From positions 139,686 to 203,685 of the forward strand of contig CAWVLT010000016.1 of assembly GCA_963930185.1 (NCBI GenBank): DNA of 64,000 nt, written 5' to 3'. Shown piece after piece: positions 46,981-56,487 of the stretch; position 1 is the first letter of the stretch; the number at the start of each line of letters is the position of its first letter. The DNA comes from JAGZEG01 sp963930185 (GTDB taxonomy: Bacteria > Actinomycetota > Coriobacteriia > Coriobacteriales > UMGS124). The position numbers and the translations under genes are program-made. Below the pieces are notes generated by a model that saw nothing but the letters and a program-made list of their open reading frames with translations, ran no database searches and was not told the DNA's origin.

Positions 46981-49197
46981 GTGCGCATACTGCGGTATCT
47001 AAAGATGGCGCCGGTGGCGGCCGTGCTCATCGTGTGCCTGCTCATAGTGCAGGCGTTCACCGACCTGGCGCTGCCGCACTACACCTCCGACATCGTGGAT
47101 GTGGGCATCCAGCAGTCGGGCATCGAGCACGCCGCCGTGGAGGAAATGAGCGCGGGCACCTTCGAGCTCGCATGCATGATGGCCTCCGAGGATGACGAAG
47201 CCGTGCTGCGCGGCGCCTACCAGCAAGGCGAGGACGGCAACTACTACCTGCAAGATCACGCCCGCAAGGACCTGGAGGCGCTCGACGAGATCGTGGCGCT
47301 GCCGCTGATCGTCGCGCACTACGGTGACCAGATCCCCGGGCTCGACCTCGAGCAGATGCGTCAGGCATACCAGAGCGGCGCCCTGACCAAGGACGACATC
47401 GCCCAGGCGATCGACCGGCTGATGGCCCAGGCCGACGATGGGCAGGCCGAGGGCCAAGCCGGCGGCCAGGCGTCCCAGGCGACCGGCGGCTCCGTCACGA
47501 TCAGCGACGCCCTCATCGACCAGCAGGCGATCGCCGCGGCAAAGGCGGAATACGAGGCGGTGGGCTATGACGTGGACGGCCTGCAGATGCGCTACCTGCT
47601 GCGCGTGGGCGCTATCATGCTGGGCATCGCCGCGCTGGGTATGGTCGCCGCGATCGCGGTGGGCTTCCTCGCGTCACGCGCCGCGGCCAAGATCGGCCGC
47701 ACGCTACGCGCGCGGCTGTTCGAGCGGGTGGTGAACTTCTCCGACGCCGAGGTGCAGGGCTTCTCGGCCGCCTCGCTCATCACGCGCGGCACCAACGACA
47801 TCCAGCAGATCCAGATGGTAACCACCATGGTGCTGCGCATGGTGCTCTACGCGCCCATCCTGGCGATCGGCGGCATCGTCATGGTGTCGACGACCAACGT
47901 GTCCATGAGCTGGATCATCGTGCTGGCCGTGATCTGCCTGTTCATCCTCATCGGCATCCTCATGGCGCTGGCCATGCCCAAGTTCAAGATCATGCAGAGG
48001 CTCGTGGACCGCGTGAACCTAGTGGCCCGCGAGATGCTCACCGGCCTGCCCGTCATCCGCGCGTTCGATCGGCAGGAGTTCGAGGCCGCGCGCTTTGACG
48101 GCGCCAACACCGACCTCATGCGCACGCAGCTGTTCACCAACCGCGTCATGACGTTCATGATGCCGGCGATGATGCTCATCATGAACGGCGTGAGCGTGCT
48201 CATCGTGTGGGTGGGCGGCCACTACATCGACAGCGGCACCATCCAGACGGGCGACATGATCGCGTTCATCACCTACTCGATGGTCATCATCATGTCGTTC
48301 CTCATCATCGGCATGATGTCGATCATGCTGCCCCGCGCCGACGTGGCGGCCGGGCGCATCGACGAGGTGCTCGCCACCGAGTCGAGCATCCACGACCCCG
48401 TCTCCCCGCGTGACGGCGAGCTCGCCCGCACCGGCGGCGCCGAGGTGTCGTTCAACGACGTCACGTTTGCCTATGCGCAGGCAGACGTCGAGGCGGCCCT
48501 GGCGCACGTCGACTTCACCGTGAAGCCAGGCACCACCTGCGCCATCGTGGGATCGACCGGCTCGGGCAAGTCGACCGTCATCAAGCTCATCGAGCGCTTC
48601 TACGACGTGTCGGCGGGCTCGGTCACCATCGACGGCATCGACGTGCGCGACCTTTCTCAGCACGCGCTGCGCTCGGTCGTCGCCTACGTACCCCAGCAGG
48701 CGTTCCTGTTCTCCGGCACCATCGCGAGCAACATCGCCTACGCTAACGAGGACATGGGCGCCGAGCGCATCGAGCGAGCCGCCGCGATAGCCCAGGCCGC
48801 CGACTTCGTCGAGGCCAAGCCCGAAGGGTACGACTCCCCCATCGCCCAGGGAGGCACCAACGTCTCGGGCGGACAGCGCCAGCGCCTGTGCATCGCACGC
48901 GCGCTTGCCGCCGATGCGCGCGTGCTGCTGTTCGACGACAGCTTCTCGGCCCTCGACTACAAGACTGACGCAGCGCTTCGCCAGGCGCTGCGCCGCGAGC
49001 TCGGTGACAAGACCGTGATCATCGTGGCCCAGCGCATCTCCACCGTGCTGGACGCCGACCAGATCATCGTGCTAGACGACGGCCGCATGGTGGGCAAGGG
49101 CACCCACGCCGAGCTCATGGAGAGCTGCGAGGAGTACCGGGAGATCGCCTATTCGCAGCTGTCGGAGGAGGAACTGAAGGGAGGCGATGCCGCATGA
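46981..49197 (+). CDS. ABC exporter subunit with degenerate Walker B (heterodimer half A)
   Basis: A 738-residue fused membrane/ATPase protein. After the first helix (VAAVLIVCLLIVQAF) comes an insert of about 150 residues (about 35-200), predicted outside the membrane and rich in Gln, Ala, Asp and Gly, before the remaining helices. In the ATPase domain Walker A is GSTGSGKST and the signature VSGGQRQRLCIARAL, but Walker B reads VLLFDDSFSALD, with Asp replacing the catalytic Glu. That is the hallmark of the degenerate site in heterodimeric exporters such as TM287/288 and BmrCD. The start is GTG at 46981 after AGGAG. It overlaps the partner gene by four bases. Confidence 0.9.
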   Translation: MRILRYLKMAPVAAVLIVCLLIVQAFTDLALPHYTSDIVDVGIQQSGIEHAAVEEMSAGTFELACMMASEDDEAVLRGAYQQGEDGNYYLQDHARKDLEALDEIVALPLIVAHYGDQIPGLDLEQMRQAYQSGALTKDDIAQAIDRLMAQADDGQAEGQAGGQASQATGGSVTISDALIDQQAIAAAKAEYEAVGYDVDGLQMRYLLRVGAIMLGIAALGMVAAIAVGFLASRAAAKIGRTLRARLFERVVNFSDAEVQGFSAASLITRGTNDIQQIQMVTTMVLRMVLYAPILAIGGIVMVSTTNVSMSWIIVLAVICLFILIGILMALAMPKFKIMQRLVDRVNLVAREMLTGLPVIRAFDRQEFEAARFDGANTDLMRTQLFTNRVMTFMMPAMMLIMNGVSVLIVWVGGHYIDSGTIQTGDMIAFITYSMVIIMSFLIIGMMSIMLPRADVAAGRIDEVLATESSIHDPVSPRDGELARTGGAEVSFNDVTFAYAQADVEAALAHVDFTVKPGTTCAIVGSTGSGKSTVIKLIERFYDVSAGSVTIDGIDVRDLSQHALRSVVAYVPQQAFLFSGTIASNIAYANEDMGAERIERAAAIAQAADFVEAKPEGYDSPIAQGGTNVSGGQRQRLCIARALAADARVLLFDDSFSALDYKTDAALRQALRRELGDKTVIIVAQRISTVLDADQIIVLDDGRMVGKGTHAELMESCEEYREIAYSQLSEEELKGGDAA

Positions 49198-51125
49198 GCC
49201 GCAAGGACACCATGACCGACGCGCCCGCGTCGGACACCGCGCGCGACACCGCCGGCATGCCGCCACGCCGCCCGCGCGGCATGGGGCACGGCCCCGGCAT
49301 GGGCCACGGGCCAGGCATGGCCATGGCCGGCGTGAAGGCAAAGGACTTCAAGGGCACGACCAGGCGCCTCTTTGCGTTCATGGGACGCTTCAAGGTCCCC
49401 TTCATCATCGCCATCGTGTTCGCCATAGGCTCCACGGTGTTCAGCATCATCGGGCCCAAGGTACTCTCGCAGGCCACGACCGAGCTGTTCGAGGGCATCG
49501 CGGCCAAGATCGGCGGCACCGGCGACATCGACTTCGGGGCGGTGGGCGTGATCCTGCTCACCACGCTGGCCCTCTACGGCGTGAGCGCGGTCTGCTCGTT
49601 CGTACAGGGATGGATGATGACCTCGGTCTCGCAGCGCATGTGCTACCAGCTGCGCCGTGACATCGCCGAGAAGATCGACCGCGTACCCATGGGATACTTC
49701 GAGCGCACCTCGGTGGGCGACACGCTCTCGCGCATAACCAACGACGTGGACTCGCTGGGCCAGAGCCTCAACCAGGGCGTCACGCAGCTCATCACGAGCG
49801 CGGCCACGATCGTCGGCGTGCTGGTGATGATGCTGACCATCAACCCGCTCATGACGCTGGTGACGCTGGTCATCGTGCCGGTGTCGGTCGTGTTGGTAAG
49901 CGTCATCGTCAAGCGGTCGCAGAGGTACTTCCGCCAGCAGCAGGCCATGCTGGGCGCCATCAACGGCCAGGTGGAGGAGACGTTCTCCGGCCAGGCGGTG
50001 GTGCGGGCGTTCTGCCAGGAGGGACGCGCCGTCGAGCGCTTTGGCCAGGATAACGAGCGCCTCTACGAGGCTGGCTGGAAGTCGCAGTTCCTCTCCGGCC
50101 TCATGATGCCGGTCATGAACTTCGTGAGCAACGCCGGCTACGTGGCGGTGGCGGTGCTGGGCAGCTTCTTCGCCGTGCGCGGCGTCATCACCGTGGGCGA
50201 CATCCAGGCGTTCATCCAGTACGTCAAGAACTTCACGCAGCCCATAACCCAGCTCGCCCAGGTGTCCAACATCCTGCAGCTCATGGCCGCCTCGGCCGAG
50301 CGCATCTTCGAGTTCCTCGACGCTCCCGAAGAGCAGGCCGAGCTGCCCGCCGCGACCACCGACGGCATCTCCTGCGACGTGGAGTTCGACCACGTGAGCT
50401 TTGGCTACACGCCCGAGAAGACCGTCATCGGCGACTTCTCTGCCAGGGTGCGCGAGGGGCAGACCGTGGCGCTTGTGGGCCCCACGGGCGCCGGCAAGAC
50501 CACCATGGTGAAGCTGCTCATGCGCTTCTACGACGTGAACGGCGGTGCCATCCGCATCGGCGGGCACGACGTGCGCGACTTTGCCCGCAACGACCTGCGC
50601 AGCCTGTTTGGCATGGTGCTGCAGGACACGTGGCTGTTCAAGGGCACCATCCGCGAGAACATCCGCTACGGCAAGCTCGACGCCACCGACGAGGAGGTGG
50701 AGGCCGCGGCCAAGGCAGCTTACGCTCACCACTTCATCAGCACGCTGCCGCACGGCTACGACACCGAGATCAACGAGGACGCGAGCAACATCAGCCAGGG
50801 CCAACGCCAGCTGCTCACCATAGCCCGCGCCATCCTGGCCGACCGGCGCATGCTCATCCTGGACGAGGCCACCTCCAGCGTTGACACGCGCACCGAGGAG
50901 CGTATCCAGAAGGCCATGGACAACCTGATGGCGGGACGCACGTCGTTTGTGATCGCACATCGCCTCTCGACGATCCGCTCGGCCGACCTGATCCTGGTGA
51001 TCCGCGACGGCGACATCGTGGAGCAGGGCACCCACGACGAGCTGCTCGAGGTCGGCGGCTTCTACGCCGACCTGTATCACAGCCAGTTCGCCAAGGAAGG
51101 CGAGCTGGGGGTAGACGAGGAGTAG
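49194..51125 (+). CDS. ABC exporter subunit with canonical Walker B (heterodimer half B)
   Basis: A 643-residue ABC exporter half-transporter completing the heterodimer. A His/Met/Gly/Pro-rich N-terminus (MGHGPGMGHGPGMAMAG) could bind metal or simply be a flexible tail. Six membrane segments are followed by an ATPase domain with Walker A GPTGAGKTT, signature ISQGQRQLLTIARA and Walker B MLILDEATSSVD with the catalytic Glu intact. This subunit therefore supplies the active catalytic glutamate while the partner supplies the degenerate site. The likely cargo is a drug, lipid or peptide toxin, under MarR control. The start overlaps the partner stop (ATGA). Confidence 0.9.
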   Translation: MSRKDTMTDAPASDTARDTAGMPPRRPRGMGHGPGMGHGPGMAMAGVKAKDFKGTTRRLFAFMGRFKVPFIIAIVFAIGSTVFSIIGPKVLSQATTELFEGIAAKIGGTGDIDFGAVGVILLTTLALYGVSAVCSFVQGWMMTSVSQRMCYQLRRDIAEKIDRVPMGYFERTSVGDTLSRITNDVDSLGQSLNQGVTQLITSAATIVGVLVMMLTINPLMTLVTLVIVPVSVVLVSVIVKRSQRYFRQQQAMLGAINGQVEETFSGQAVVRAFCQEGRAVERFGQDNERLYEAGWKSQFLSGLMMPVMNFVSNAGYVAVAVLGSFFAVRGVITVGDIQAFIQYVKNFTQPITQLAQVSNILQLMAASAERIFEFLDAPEEQAELPAATTDGISCDVEFDHVSFGYTPEKTVIGDFSARVREGQTVALVGPTGAGKTTMVKLLMRFYDVNGGAIRIGGHDVRDFARNDLRSLFGMVLQDTWLFKGTIRENIRYGKLDATDEEVEAAAKAAYAHHFISTLPHGYDTEINEDASNISQGQRQLLTIARAILADRRMLILDEATSSVDTRTEERIQKAMDNLMAGRTSFVIAHRLSTIRSADLILVIRDGDIVEQGTHDELLEVGGFYADLYHSQFAKEGELGVDEE

Positions 51126-51184
51126 GTGCCGCCGGCACGGCACGCTCGATAGGCCCATCACGCTCGACAGCAGACGGACAGAAA

Positions 51185-51260
51185 GGCGCAGAGTGCACGA
51201 TCTCGGACAGTTGAGGCGAAATATCGCCCGCTTTACGTCCGAATATATGCACTCTGCGCC
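51185..51260. repeat. Intergenic inverted-repeat element, TCGG/TCCG core (copy 3)
   Basis: A 76-bp hairpin 59 bases after the exporter operon. Outer arms GGCGCAGAGTGCA (51185-51197) and TGCACTCTGCGCC (51248-51260) are perfect; inner TCGGAC (51203-51208) pairs with GTCCGA (51237-51242), and a third GGCGA/TCGCC pair lies at the tip. The inner core is shared with the elements at 4309 and 17495. Confidence 0.7.
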
Positions 51261-51349
51261 CTCATCCCGCGCTCCGCTGAGTCCCTTTGGGCGCAAACGG
51301 TGGTACCCTCTTGCATGACATCGCAGCAGAGGCCCGAAGGAAGCCACCC

Positions 51350-52321
51350 ATGTCGTCGTTTGTCTGGAACCGCACACTGCTCATCGCCAACCCCGCCGCG
51401 CAAAGCGGGCGGGGCGCGCAGGGGGCCTGCGACGTGGAGCGTGCGCTGCACGGCCGACCCGCCGGCAAAAACGCCCCGACCGAGCTGGAGGTCGTGCTCA
51501 CTGAAGGGCCCGGGCATGCGGTCGAGATCACCGCACAGCGCGGTGGCAGCTACGACACCGTCGTCTCCCTCGGCGGTGACGGCATCATCCACGAGGTCGT
51601 GAATGGCCTCATGCGCATTCCGACGGACCAGCGTCCCTGCCTGGCCGTGGTCCCGCTCGGGTCGGGCAACGACTTCGCCCGCACGCTTGGCATGCCGCGC
51701 AAACGTCCCATGCGTGCGCTCGACGCCATTGTAGGTGGCGTGCGCCGGCGGCTCGACCTGGGCCGCGCCAACGGGACCTATTTCATGCAGACCCTCTCAT
51801 TCGGGCTCGACGCCGCTATCGCCCTCGCCACGATGGAGCGGCGCGCCAAAAACGGCGCACATGGAACGCGCCTGTTCGCGGCCACGGGGTTCGACGTGCT
51901 CTCCCGCAACCGAGAGCCGTTTGCCTATCGGGCCGAGCTTGAGGTCGTCGACGCAGACGGGACAATCCGCGTTGAGTGCATCAACGGCGAGGAGATCGTC
52001 TTCGCGATGCAGGTGGGCCCCACCTACGGCGGCGGCTTTCGCATCTGCCCCAAGGCCTCGCCGACTGACGGCCTGCTCGACGTGTGCCGGTCGGTCAAGC
52101 TGCCCTCGATCCCGCGCACACTCGCCCTGTTCTCGCTCGCGCGCCTTGGCCTGCACGCCCGGTCTAGTGTCGTGAGGTTCGCGCGGGTCAGGCGGCTGAG
52201 CATCGAGTTCGAGCGCACAGTCCCCTGCCAGGTCGACGGGGAGCGGCTCGATGGGATCGACGGCACGCGCTTCGAGGTCACGTCGATTCCCGCGGCCCTC
52301 GAAGTGGTGTGCGAGAGATAG
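51350..52321 (+). CDS. Diacylglycerol/lipid kinase family protein
   Basis: A 323-residue DAGK-catalytic-domain protein (DgkB/YegS group) phosphorylating a lipid such as diacylglycerol or undecaprenol-like lipids. The nucleotide-binding segments VVSLGGDGIIHEVVNGL and VVPLGSGNDFARTLG are intact and the C-terminal beta-sandwich part ends with QVDGERLDG, typical of the family. No membrane helix is present. AAGGAAG lies seven bases before the ATG at 51350. It follows the ABC exporter operon but is separated from it by a hairpin element and is probably independent. Confidence 0.9.
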   Translation: MSSFVWNRTLLIANPAAQSGRGAQGACDVERALHGRPAGKNAPTELEVVLTEGPGHAVEITAQRGGSYDTVVSLGGDGIIHEVVNGLMRIPTDQRPCLAVVPLGSGNDFARTLGMPRKRPMRALDAIVGGVRRRLDLGRANGTYFMQTLSFGLDAAIALATMERRAKNGAHGTRLFAATGFDVLSRNREPFAYRAELEVVDADGTIRVECINGEEIVFAMQVGPTYGGGFRICPKASPTDGLLDVCRSVKLPSIPRTLALFSLARLGLHARSSVVRFARVRRLSIEFERTVPCQVDGERLDGIDGTRFEVTSIPAALEVVCER

Positions 52322-52515
52322 CCACCATGAGGGCCTACTTTTCGCACGCAGCACAACACAACGCCATAATGGCAAAAAAGCGCGACCGCCAAAACATGGA
52401 CAGCGAGGTCTTGCCTGCTGTTACCGTAAGCAACGCATAGGCACAAGAACCATACATGCAGACCCGGGACATCCCATCTCACAGGGATGCCCCAAGCTCC
52501 ACGTGGAAAGAATCG

Positions 52516-52881
52516 TTAGAGAGAGATCTTCCCAGCATCGAGTAATCCCTGATGCACGGCTTGGGCGTCTCTTTCACTTAGAGACCCCAACATGGGAGAC
52601 ATCTCAACATCAGAGACATCCACCTCCACCGTCTTGGAGCATCGAGCAGTCGATGGCTTGGTAAGCCCCTCGCTCCGCCAATCTTCGAGCCAGACCTCTC
52701 CCGGGTATTCCCGGCGAGGGCCGTGACCCGTTGCTTTTATCAGCAGGACAACAGCGACCGTCTCGTCAACAGCACCCACTATGACGGGGCGTTCTTTATA
52801 GGTGCCGGGCCTCTCCTCATACTCGAACGCCAGACGTCTTACCTGATAGGGCGCAATGGGGTTATTCGTCATCGCCGTCAT
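52516..52881 (-). CDS. PemK/MazF-like toxin component (tentative)
   Basis: A protein of about 121 residues following a RelB-like antitoxin with overlapping ends. The segment ERPVIVGAVDETVAVVLLIKATGHGPR, then a basic Tyr/Trp region (EYPGEVWLEDW) and GLTKPSTARCSKTVEV, matches the PemK/MazF-like toxin layout: an early RPVIV strand and a late SxLxx-type strand carrying Ser/Thr. If so it is an mRNA endonuclease. It is less standard than textbook MazF, so an unusual family is possible. The start could be ATG at 52881 or 52872; both overlap the antitoxin gene end. Confidence 0.6.
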   Translation of the reverse strand: MTAMTNNPIAPYQVRRLAFEYEERPGTYKERPVIVGAVDETVAVVLLIKATGHGPRREYPGEVWLEDWRSEGLTKPSTARCSKTVEVDVSDVEMSPMLGSLSERDAQAVHQGLLDAGKISL

Positions 52882-53122
52882 CCCAATCCGCAGGAAACAC
52901 GAGTCGGCCGTCAACCTTTCGAGCGTGGGGCGATGCATTTGGGATAATTTTAACGGACTCATCACGACGCTCTGCATACAAGGCGAACGGAACGCGCCCC
53001 TGGATGACGAGTTGCCTCAGCGCGAGATTGAGATACGAGTTGATGCTCAGGCCGATCGATTCGAGCAATGGTGACACCTCGTCACGCAGCTTTTCGTCAT
53101 ACCGTATCGTTGTCGTGGGCAT
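52862..53122 (-). CDS. RelB/DinJ-family antitoxin
   Basis: An 86-residue ribbon-helix-helix antitoxin. The beginning TTTIRYDEKLRDEVSPLLESIGLSINSYLNLALRQLV is the classic RelB/DinJ N-terminal domain; the acidic C-terminal tail (FPADWDDGDDE) would wrap the toxin. The start is ATG at 53122 with GGAGG five bases upstream; a TTG at 53134 is less likely. It overlaps the toxin gene start by about 20 bases. Direct repeats upstream are candidate autoregulatory sites. Confidence 0.82.
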   Translation of the reverse strand: MPTTTIRYDEKLRDEVSPLLESIGLSINSYLNLALRQLVIQGRVPFALYAERRDESVKIIPNASPHARKVDGRLVFPADWDDGDDE

Positions 53123-53129
53123 ATCGACC

Positions 53130-53200
53130 TCCAATGATCTTCATTATGACTCGATTAGGGCTTCAATATGACTTCTTATTGACTTCATAATAGCCATTTT
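53130..53200 (-). promoter_or_regulatory. AT-rich promoter/operator of the toxin-antitoxin genes
   Basis: Plus-strand TATGACT occurs at 53145-53151 and 53167-53173, 22 bases apart, with ATTGACT at 53178-53184. Such short direct repeats before a RelB-type gene are typical antitoxin sites. The rest of the gap to 53424 shows nothing recognisable. Confidence 0.45.
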
Positions 53201-53423
53201 AATCACAATTGGGAAGTGCGGCGCGGAATCAATCGACAATATGCCTTTGCAGGCCCCGCCCCGTCATACCCCCGTGTCCGCACATGTCTCTCAGCCGCCA
53301 CTTCGTTGAACCCGACGGCGCCCGCGTAATACCCGCGCTTATGCGCAGCGGCCCTTACCGGCGACCGCGCGCCACTCACGATACCGCTCACAATCGACAA
53401 CCGACACGAAGCCCCAAGGGAGC

Positions 53424-54542
53424 CTATTTCGCGAAGGTGCCCCTCCCCGCCTTGCCCAGCGTACGGGCTGCGGCGCCGCCAAGCGAGCCGAATGCCTTCA
53501 ACAGCACCGCACGATCATCGGGGGCGACGTTGCGTGCCATCTCGACGAACGCGGAGACAGCGCGCGGCCCGCCCCCGATGATCGCCGTGGCATCCTCCTC
53601 GCCCGAAGCGGCAAGCGCCCTGAATAGGGCGTCGACGATGCGCTCGAGCTCGGCGACGTCGCTCTCCTCGACCCATCGGCGCATGGTCTGCCGCCAAAAT
53701 GCGGAGCTATCGGCCAGCTTCTTTGCGTAGACAAAGTCCCCCGCATCGGGGTCGACATGCCACCTGAACAGGCTATGCTGCTCGGCCCCTCGCCCATCGC
53801 TCTCCACGACGCCGAAGTCGTCGCCGTCTTCGAGAAGCACGCCCACGACGGACTCGACAGGTACGGTCTTGTGCACACGGCCGGCGATGCGAGCGTACTC
53901 TCCCCCGGCAAACGCCTCAGGGCGAAACCCTGGCCCGTCGTGGCAATAAACACGAACGATGCGGTCCCGGACGGCCGGGGCGGCCATTGCCGCCGCGTAC
54001 ACCGCGAGGTTACCTCCCTTGGAATGCCCGCCGACGATCAGCGCGCCGGCATGCCTTGCGGCCACATCTGCGAGATAGCGCACCGCCTCGGCCTGCCCAG
54101 GAACCGGCCACATCCACCCCATGTTGAAGTCCTCGTTCCAACCGGTGAACGAGGCATCAGTCCCCCGGAAGGCAACGTAGGTAAAAATACCAGGGCAGGT
54201 GAACGTCATCGCGGCGAACTGCATCTCCCTGCCGGGGTCGAACAGGGCGCGCGCGTCCCCGATGCGCAGGTGCCTGAAGCGCGGGCTCGCGGCCGCGGCG
54301 AACAGGAGTTGCTTGTCGAGCTCGGGCTCGAACCCGGCGAACATGCCGTCGAAGCGCTCCGCAAGCAGCAGGTCGCGCGGGCCAAGCGACTCATCCTCGC
54401 CAGAAACCACCCGCTCGACGCGAACCATGGCGAGCTGCGCAAGCACAGCCGAATCGACCGGGCAAAACGACACCTCGTCAAAAGGCGCAAGCACGGTCTC
54501 GACGTAGTCTATAAGGCGGCAGTCTCTAGAGTCCTTTGCCAC
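53424..54542 (-). CDS. DUF2974 (Mbeg1-like) alpha/beta-hydrolase-fold protein
   Basis: A 372-residue protein of the Mbeg1-like family, common in Firmicutes and Coriobacteria. The nucleophile elbow GGHSKGGNLAVYAA and the preceding YVAFRGTDASFTGWNEDFNM are diagnostic; the lipase fold suggests esterase activity, but no substrate is known. No signal peptide is present. The GTG at 54542 is preferred because GGGGAGG lies nine bases before it; the ATG at 54560 has no ribosome site and sits within that GGGGAGG. It is convergent with nothing and divergent from the LuxR gene at 54824. Confidence 0.82.
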   Translation of the reverse strand: MAKDSRDCRLIDYVETVLAPFDEVSFCPVDSAVLAQLAMVRVERVVSGEDESLGPRDLLLAERFDGMFAGFEPELDKQLLFAAAASPRFRHLRIGDARALFDPGREMQFAAMTFTCPGIFTYVAFRGTDASFTGWNEDFNMGWMWPVPGQAEAVRYLADVAARHAGALIVGGHSKGGNLAVYAAAMAAPAVRDRIVRVYCHDGPGFRPEAFAGGEYARIAGRVHKTVPVESVVGVLLEDGDDFGVVESDGRGAEQHSLFRWHVDPDAGDFVYAKKLADSSAFWRQTMRRWVEESDVAELERIVDALFRALAASGEEDATAIIGGGPRAVSAFVEMARNVAPDDRAVLLKAFGSLGGAAARTLGKAGRGTFAK

Positions 54543-54644
54543 GGCAGGGCACCTCCCCATCGTTTCGTCTGAGGATAGCAGATTACCGAAGCCCTGCCAC
54601 CTGACGCGCTTCGGAGGAACCTGTCAGTACGCTTTGTCAGTACG

Positions 54645-54707
54645 CTCTATCAAAAACTTGGCGTGCACTCTCGGCAGGAGCTCATCGACAAGACCGATCG
54701 AATCTAG
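54645..54707 (+). pseudogene. Relic of a LuxR HTH C-terminus
   Basis: Read in frame, the stretch encodes LYQKLGVHSRQELIDK and a stop, the final helix and tail shared by the membrane LuxR regulators here (compare IYRKLGVHSQQELID at 5913). Nothing upstream in this frame extends the domain reliably; instead GTCAGTACGCT is repeated at 54623 and 54636, suggesting a small duplication at the break. It is the end of a lost regulator gene, about 120 bases before an intact one. Confidence 0.7.
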
Positions 54708-54823
54708 GACCCTCTTCACCCGTAATTCTGCTACCCTGTTCTAGGCCATCGACGATCCCCGGCGTCCCTAATCCAAGCAAGGAATCGCGAGGCAGACGGG
54801 GCAGCCGTACGGGAGGGCACAAC

Positions 54824-56458
54824 ATGCGTGAATTCCTGGATAGGTTCGTCGGCAACATATCGCCCTCCGCGCTGCTCGTGTCCACGTTCTTCTGGTCGTG
54901 GTTTGACCTCGTGCCATTCAGCCCGCTGCTCTTCACGTCGGCAGGTCAGCCCGCAGACCCCATGCCGCTCGTCGTGTCGCTTCTGATCAGCTCGGCCGTG
55001 CTCGCCGCGTTCTTCTGCTCGAAGCGCCTGCTCGCCACGTCGCTCAATGCAGGCCGCCTTGCGCTTGGATCCCTCGTCTTCGGCAGCATGGGCACCGTGC
55101 TCGTGCATCTGGGCGCACGTCAAGGGCTCGCCGCCCTCTCCGTGGCAGGCGGCGTTCTGGCAGGCGCCTTCCAGGGTATCGGCATCGTCGTCGTGGGATG
55201 CCTCATCGTGTGCCAGGGCAAGACCAACGCCCTCATCCACATCGCCGCATGCCTACCGTTCAATATAGTGTTCGTCCTGCTGGGCATGTACCTGCAGCCC
55301 GAGGCGGCTGTGGTGCTGTGCGCGGTCCTCCCCTTGCTCTCGGCGCTCAGCTACAAGGTGTTCCTCGAGCGCGGCGACAACGCCCGGGCCATCGGCTCCG
55401 CGCTCGATGCCCCTCGTGGGTCGGGCAGGCCGCGTCGGGCGCCGGAGGCCCGGCGAGGCGATGGCGTGCAGAGCGACAACAACCAGACAGGCACGCGACC
55501 GGACACAAAGGAAGCCCTCACCAAGGTCGGGTGCATTGCCCTGCTGCTGATCGTCACCACGACGTTTGGCCTGGTCAACTTCTACGTCATCTTTTCGGGC
55601 GACGGGGCGCTGCCAGGCGGGGGATTTGACTACTCCCCGCTCATCATCCGAGCCGTCGCAGCGACGCTCATCATCTTTGAGTACGTCTTTCGCTCGAGGC
55701 AGCCCTATCCCCTGCTTGTGTTCGCCCTCGTCCTCATGGCGTCGGGGCAATTCACCATCGGCCTGGTCACATCGCCGAGCGTCACTGCCATACTTGTCGG
55801 ATCCGCGCTGATCCAGGCAGGCTACGCCACCTTTGACCTGCTCATCTGGGCTATCATCGTCATCATGCACCGGGGATCGTCCATGCCCGTGGGGCGGTTC
55901 CTCTGCTTCGTATATGCCTTTGACCAGCTTGGCATAGCGGCCGGAACGCTCCTCGGCTCGACGGGCGCGACGAACGCCCTGCCTATCTCGGTGTATACCC
56001 TGCTGGGACTGACCATGGGGGTGCTCGCCTTCGTGCTTCTGGGCAATCGCACGTCCATCCTCAAGAACCTGCACGGCGTCGTGATCGAGGAGGCGGACGA
56101 CGCCCCCGACCCCGCCGCCAGACACAGCGCGCCTGACAATAGGGTCAACCCACTCGATCCGATCGCACCGGCGGAGAGCGTCGCGCCATGCGGCCCGGCC
56201 GTCACCTTAGATGCCAGCCATGCCCCTCAGCAGCCCCACGGCCCCCAGCAGCTTGATGGCGTGAACGCGATTGCCTCGCGCTTCTTCCTCACACGACGCG
56301 AGGCAGACATCCTGGCACTCCTAGTCTCCGGCAGAAGCGCCCCGTACATCGCCGAGCAGCTCAGCGTCTCGCCGAACACCGTGAAGACGCACATACGCCA
56401 CATCTACGCCAAGCTCGACATTCACGACAGACAGGAGCTGCTCGATCTGCTGAGGTAG
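54824..56458 (+). CDS. Membrane-spanning LuxR-family transcriptional regulator
   Basis: A 544-residue regulator with about twelve membrane segments divided by a charged central loop (about 190-230, rich in Arg and Asp). A Pro/Ala/Gln-rich linker leads to the C-terminal LuxR HTH (LTRREADILALLVSGRSAPY to KLDIHDRQELLDLLR). It differs from the other copies here in having no flavoprotein next to it; its neighbours are a DUF2974 gene and a two-gene accessory module. Its target may be elsewhere or lost. GGGAGGG lies six bases before the ATG. Confidence 0.87.
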   Translation: MREFLDRFVGNISPSALLVSTFFWSWFDLVPFSPLLFTSAGQPADPMPLVVSLLISSAVLAAFFCSKRLLATSLNAGRLALGSLVFGSMGTVLVHLGARQGLAALSVAGGVLAGAFQGIGIVVVGCLIVCQGKTNALIHIAACLPFNIVFVLLGMYLQPEAAVVLCAVLPLLSALSYKVFLERGDNARAIGSALDAPRGSGRPRRAPEARRGDGVQSDNNQTGTRPDTKEALTKVGCIALLLIVTTTFGLVNFYVIFSGDGALPGGGFDYSPLIIRAVAATLIIFEYVFRSRQPYPLLVFALVLMASGQFTIGLVTSPSVTAILVGSALIQAGYATFDLLIWAIIVIMHRGSSMPVGRFLCFVYAFDQLGIAAGTLLGSTGATNALPISVYTLLGLTMGVLAFVLLGNRTSILKNLHGVVIEEADDAPDPAARHSAPDNRVNPLDPIAPAESVAPCGPAVTLDASHAPQQPHGPQQLDGVNAIASRFFLTRREADILALLVSGRSAPYIAEQLSVSPNTVKTHIRHIYAKLDIHDRQELLDLLR

Positions 56459-56487
56459 CAGGATCAGAGCTTGATGCGATTGGCTCG

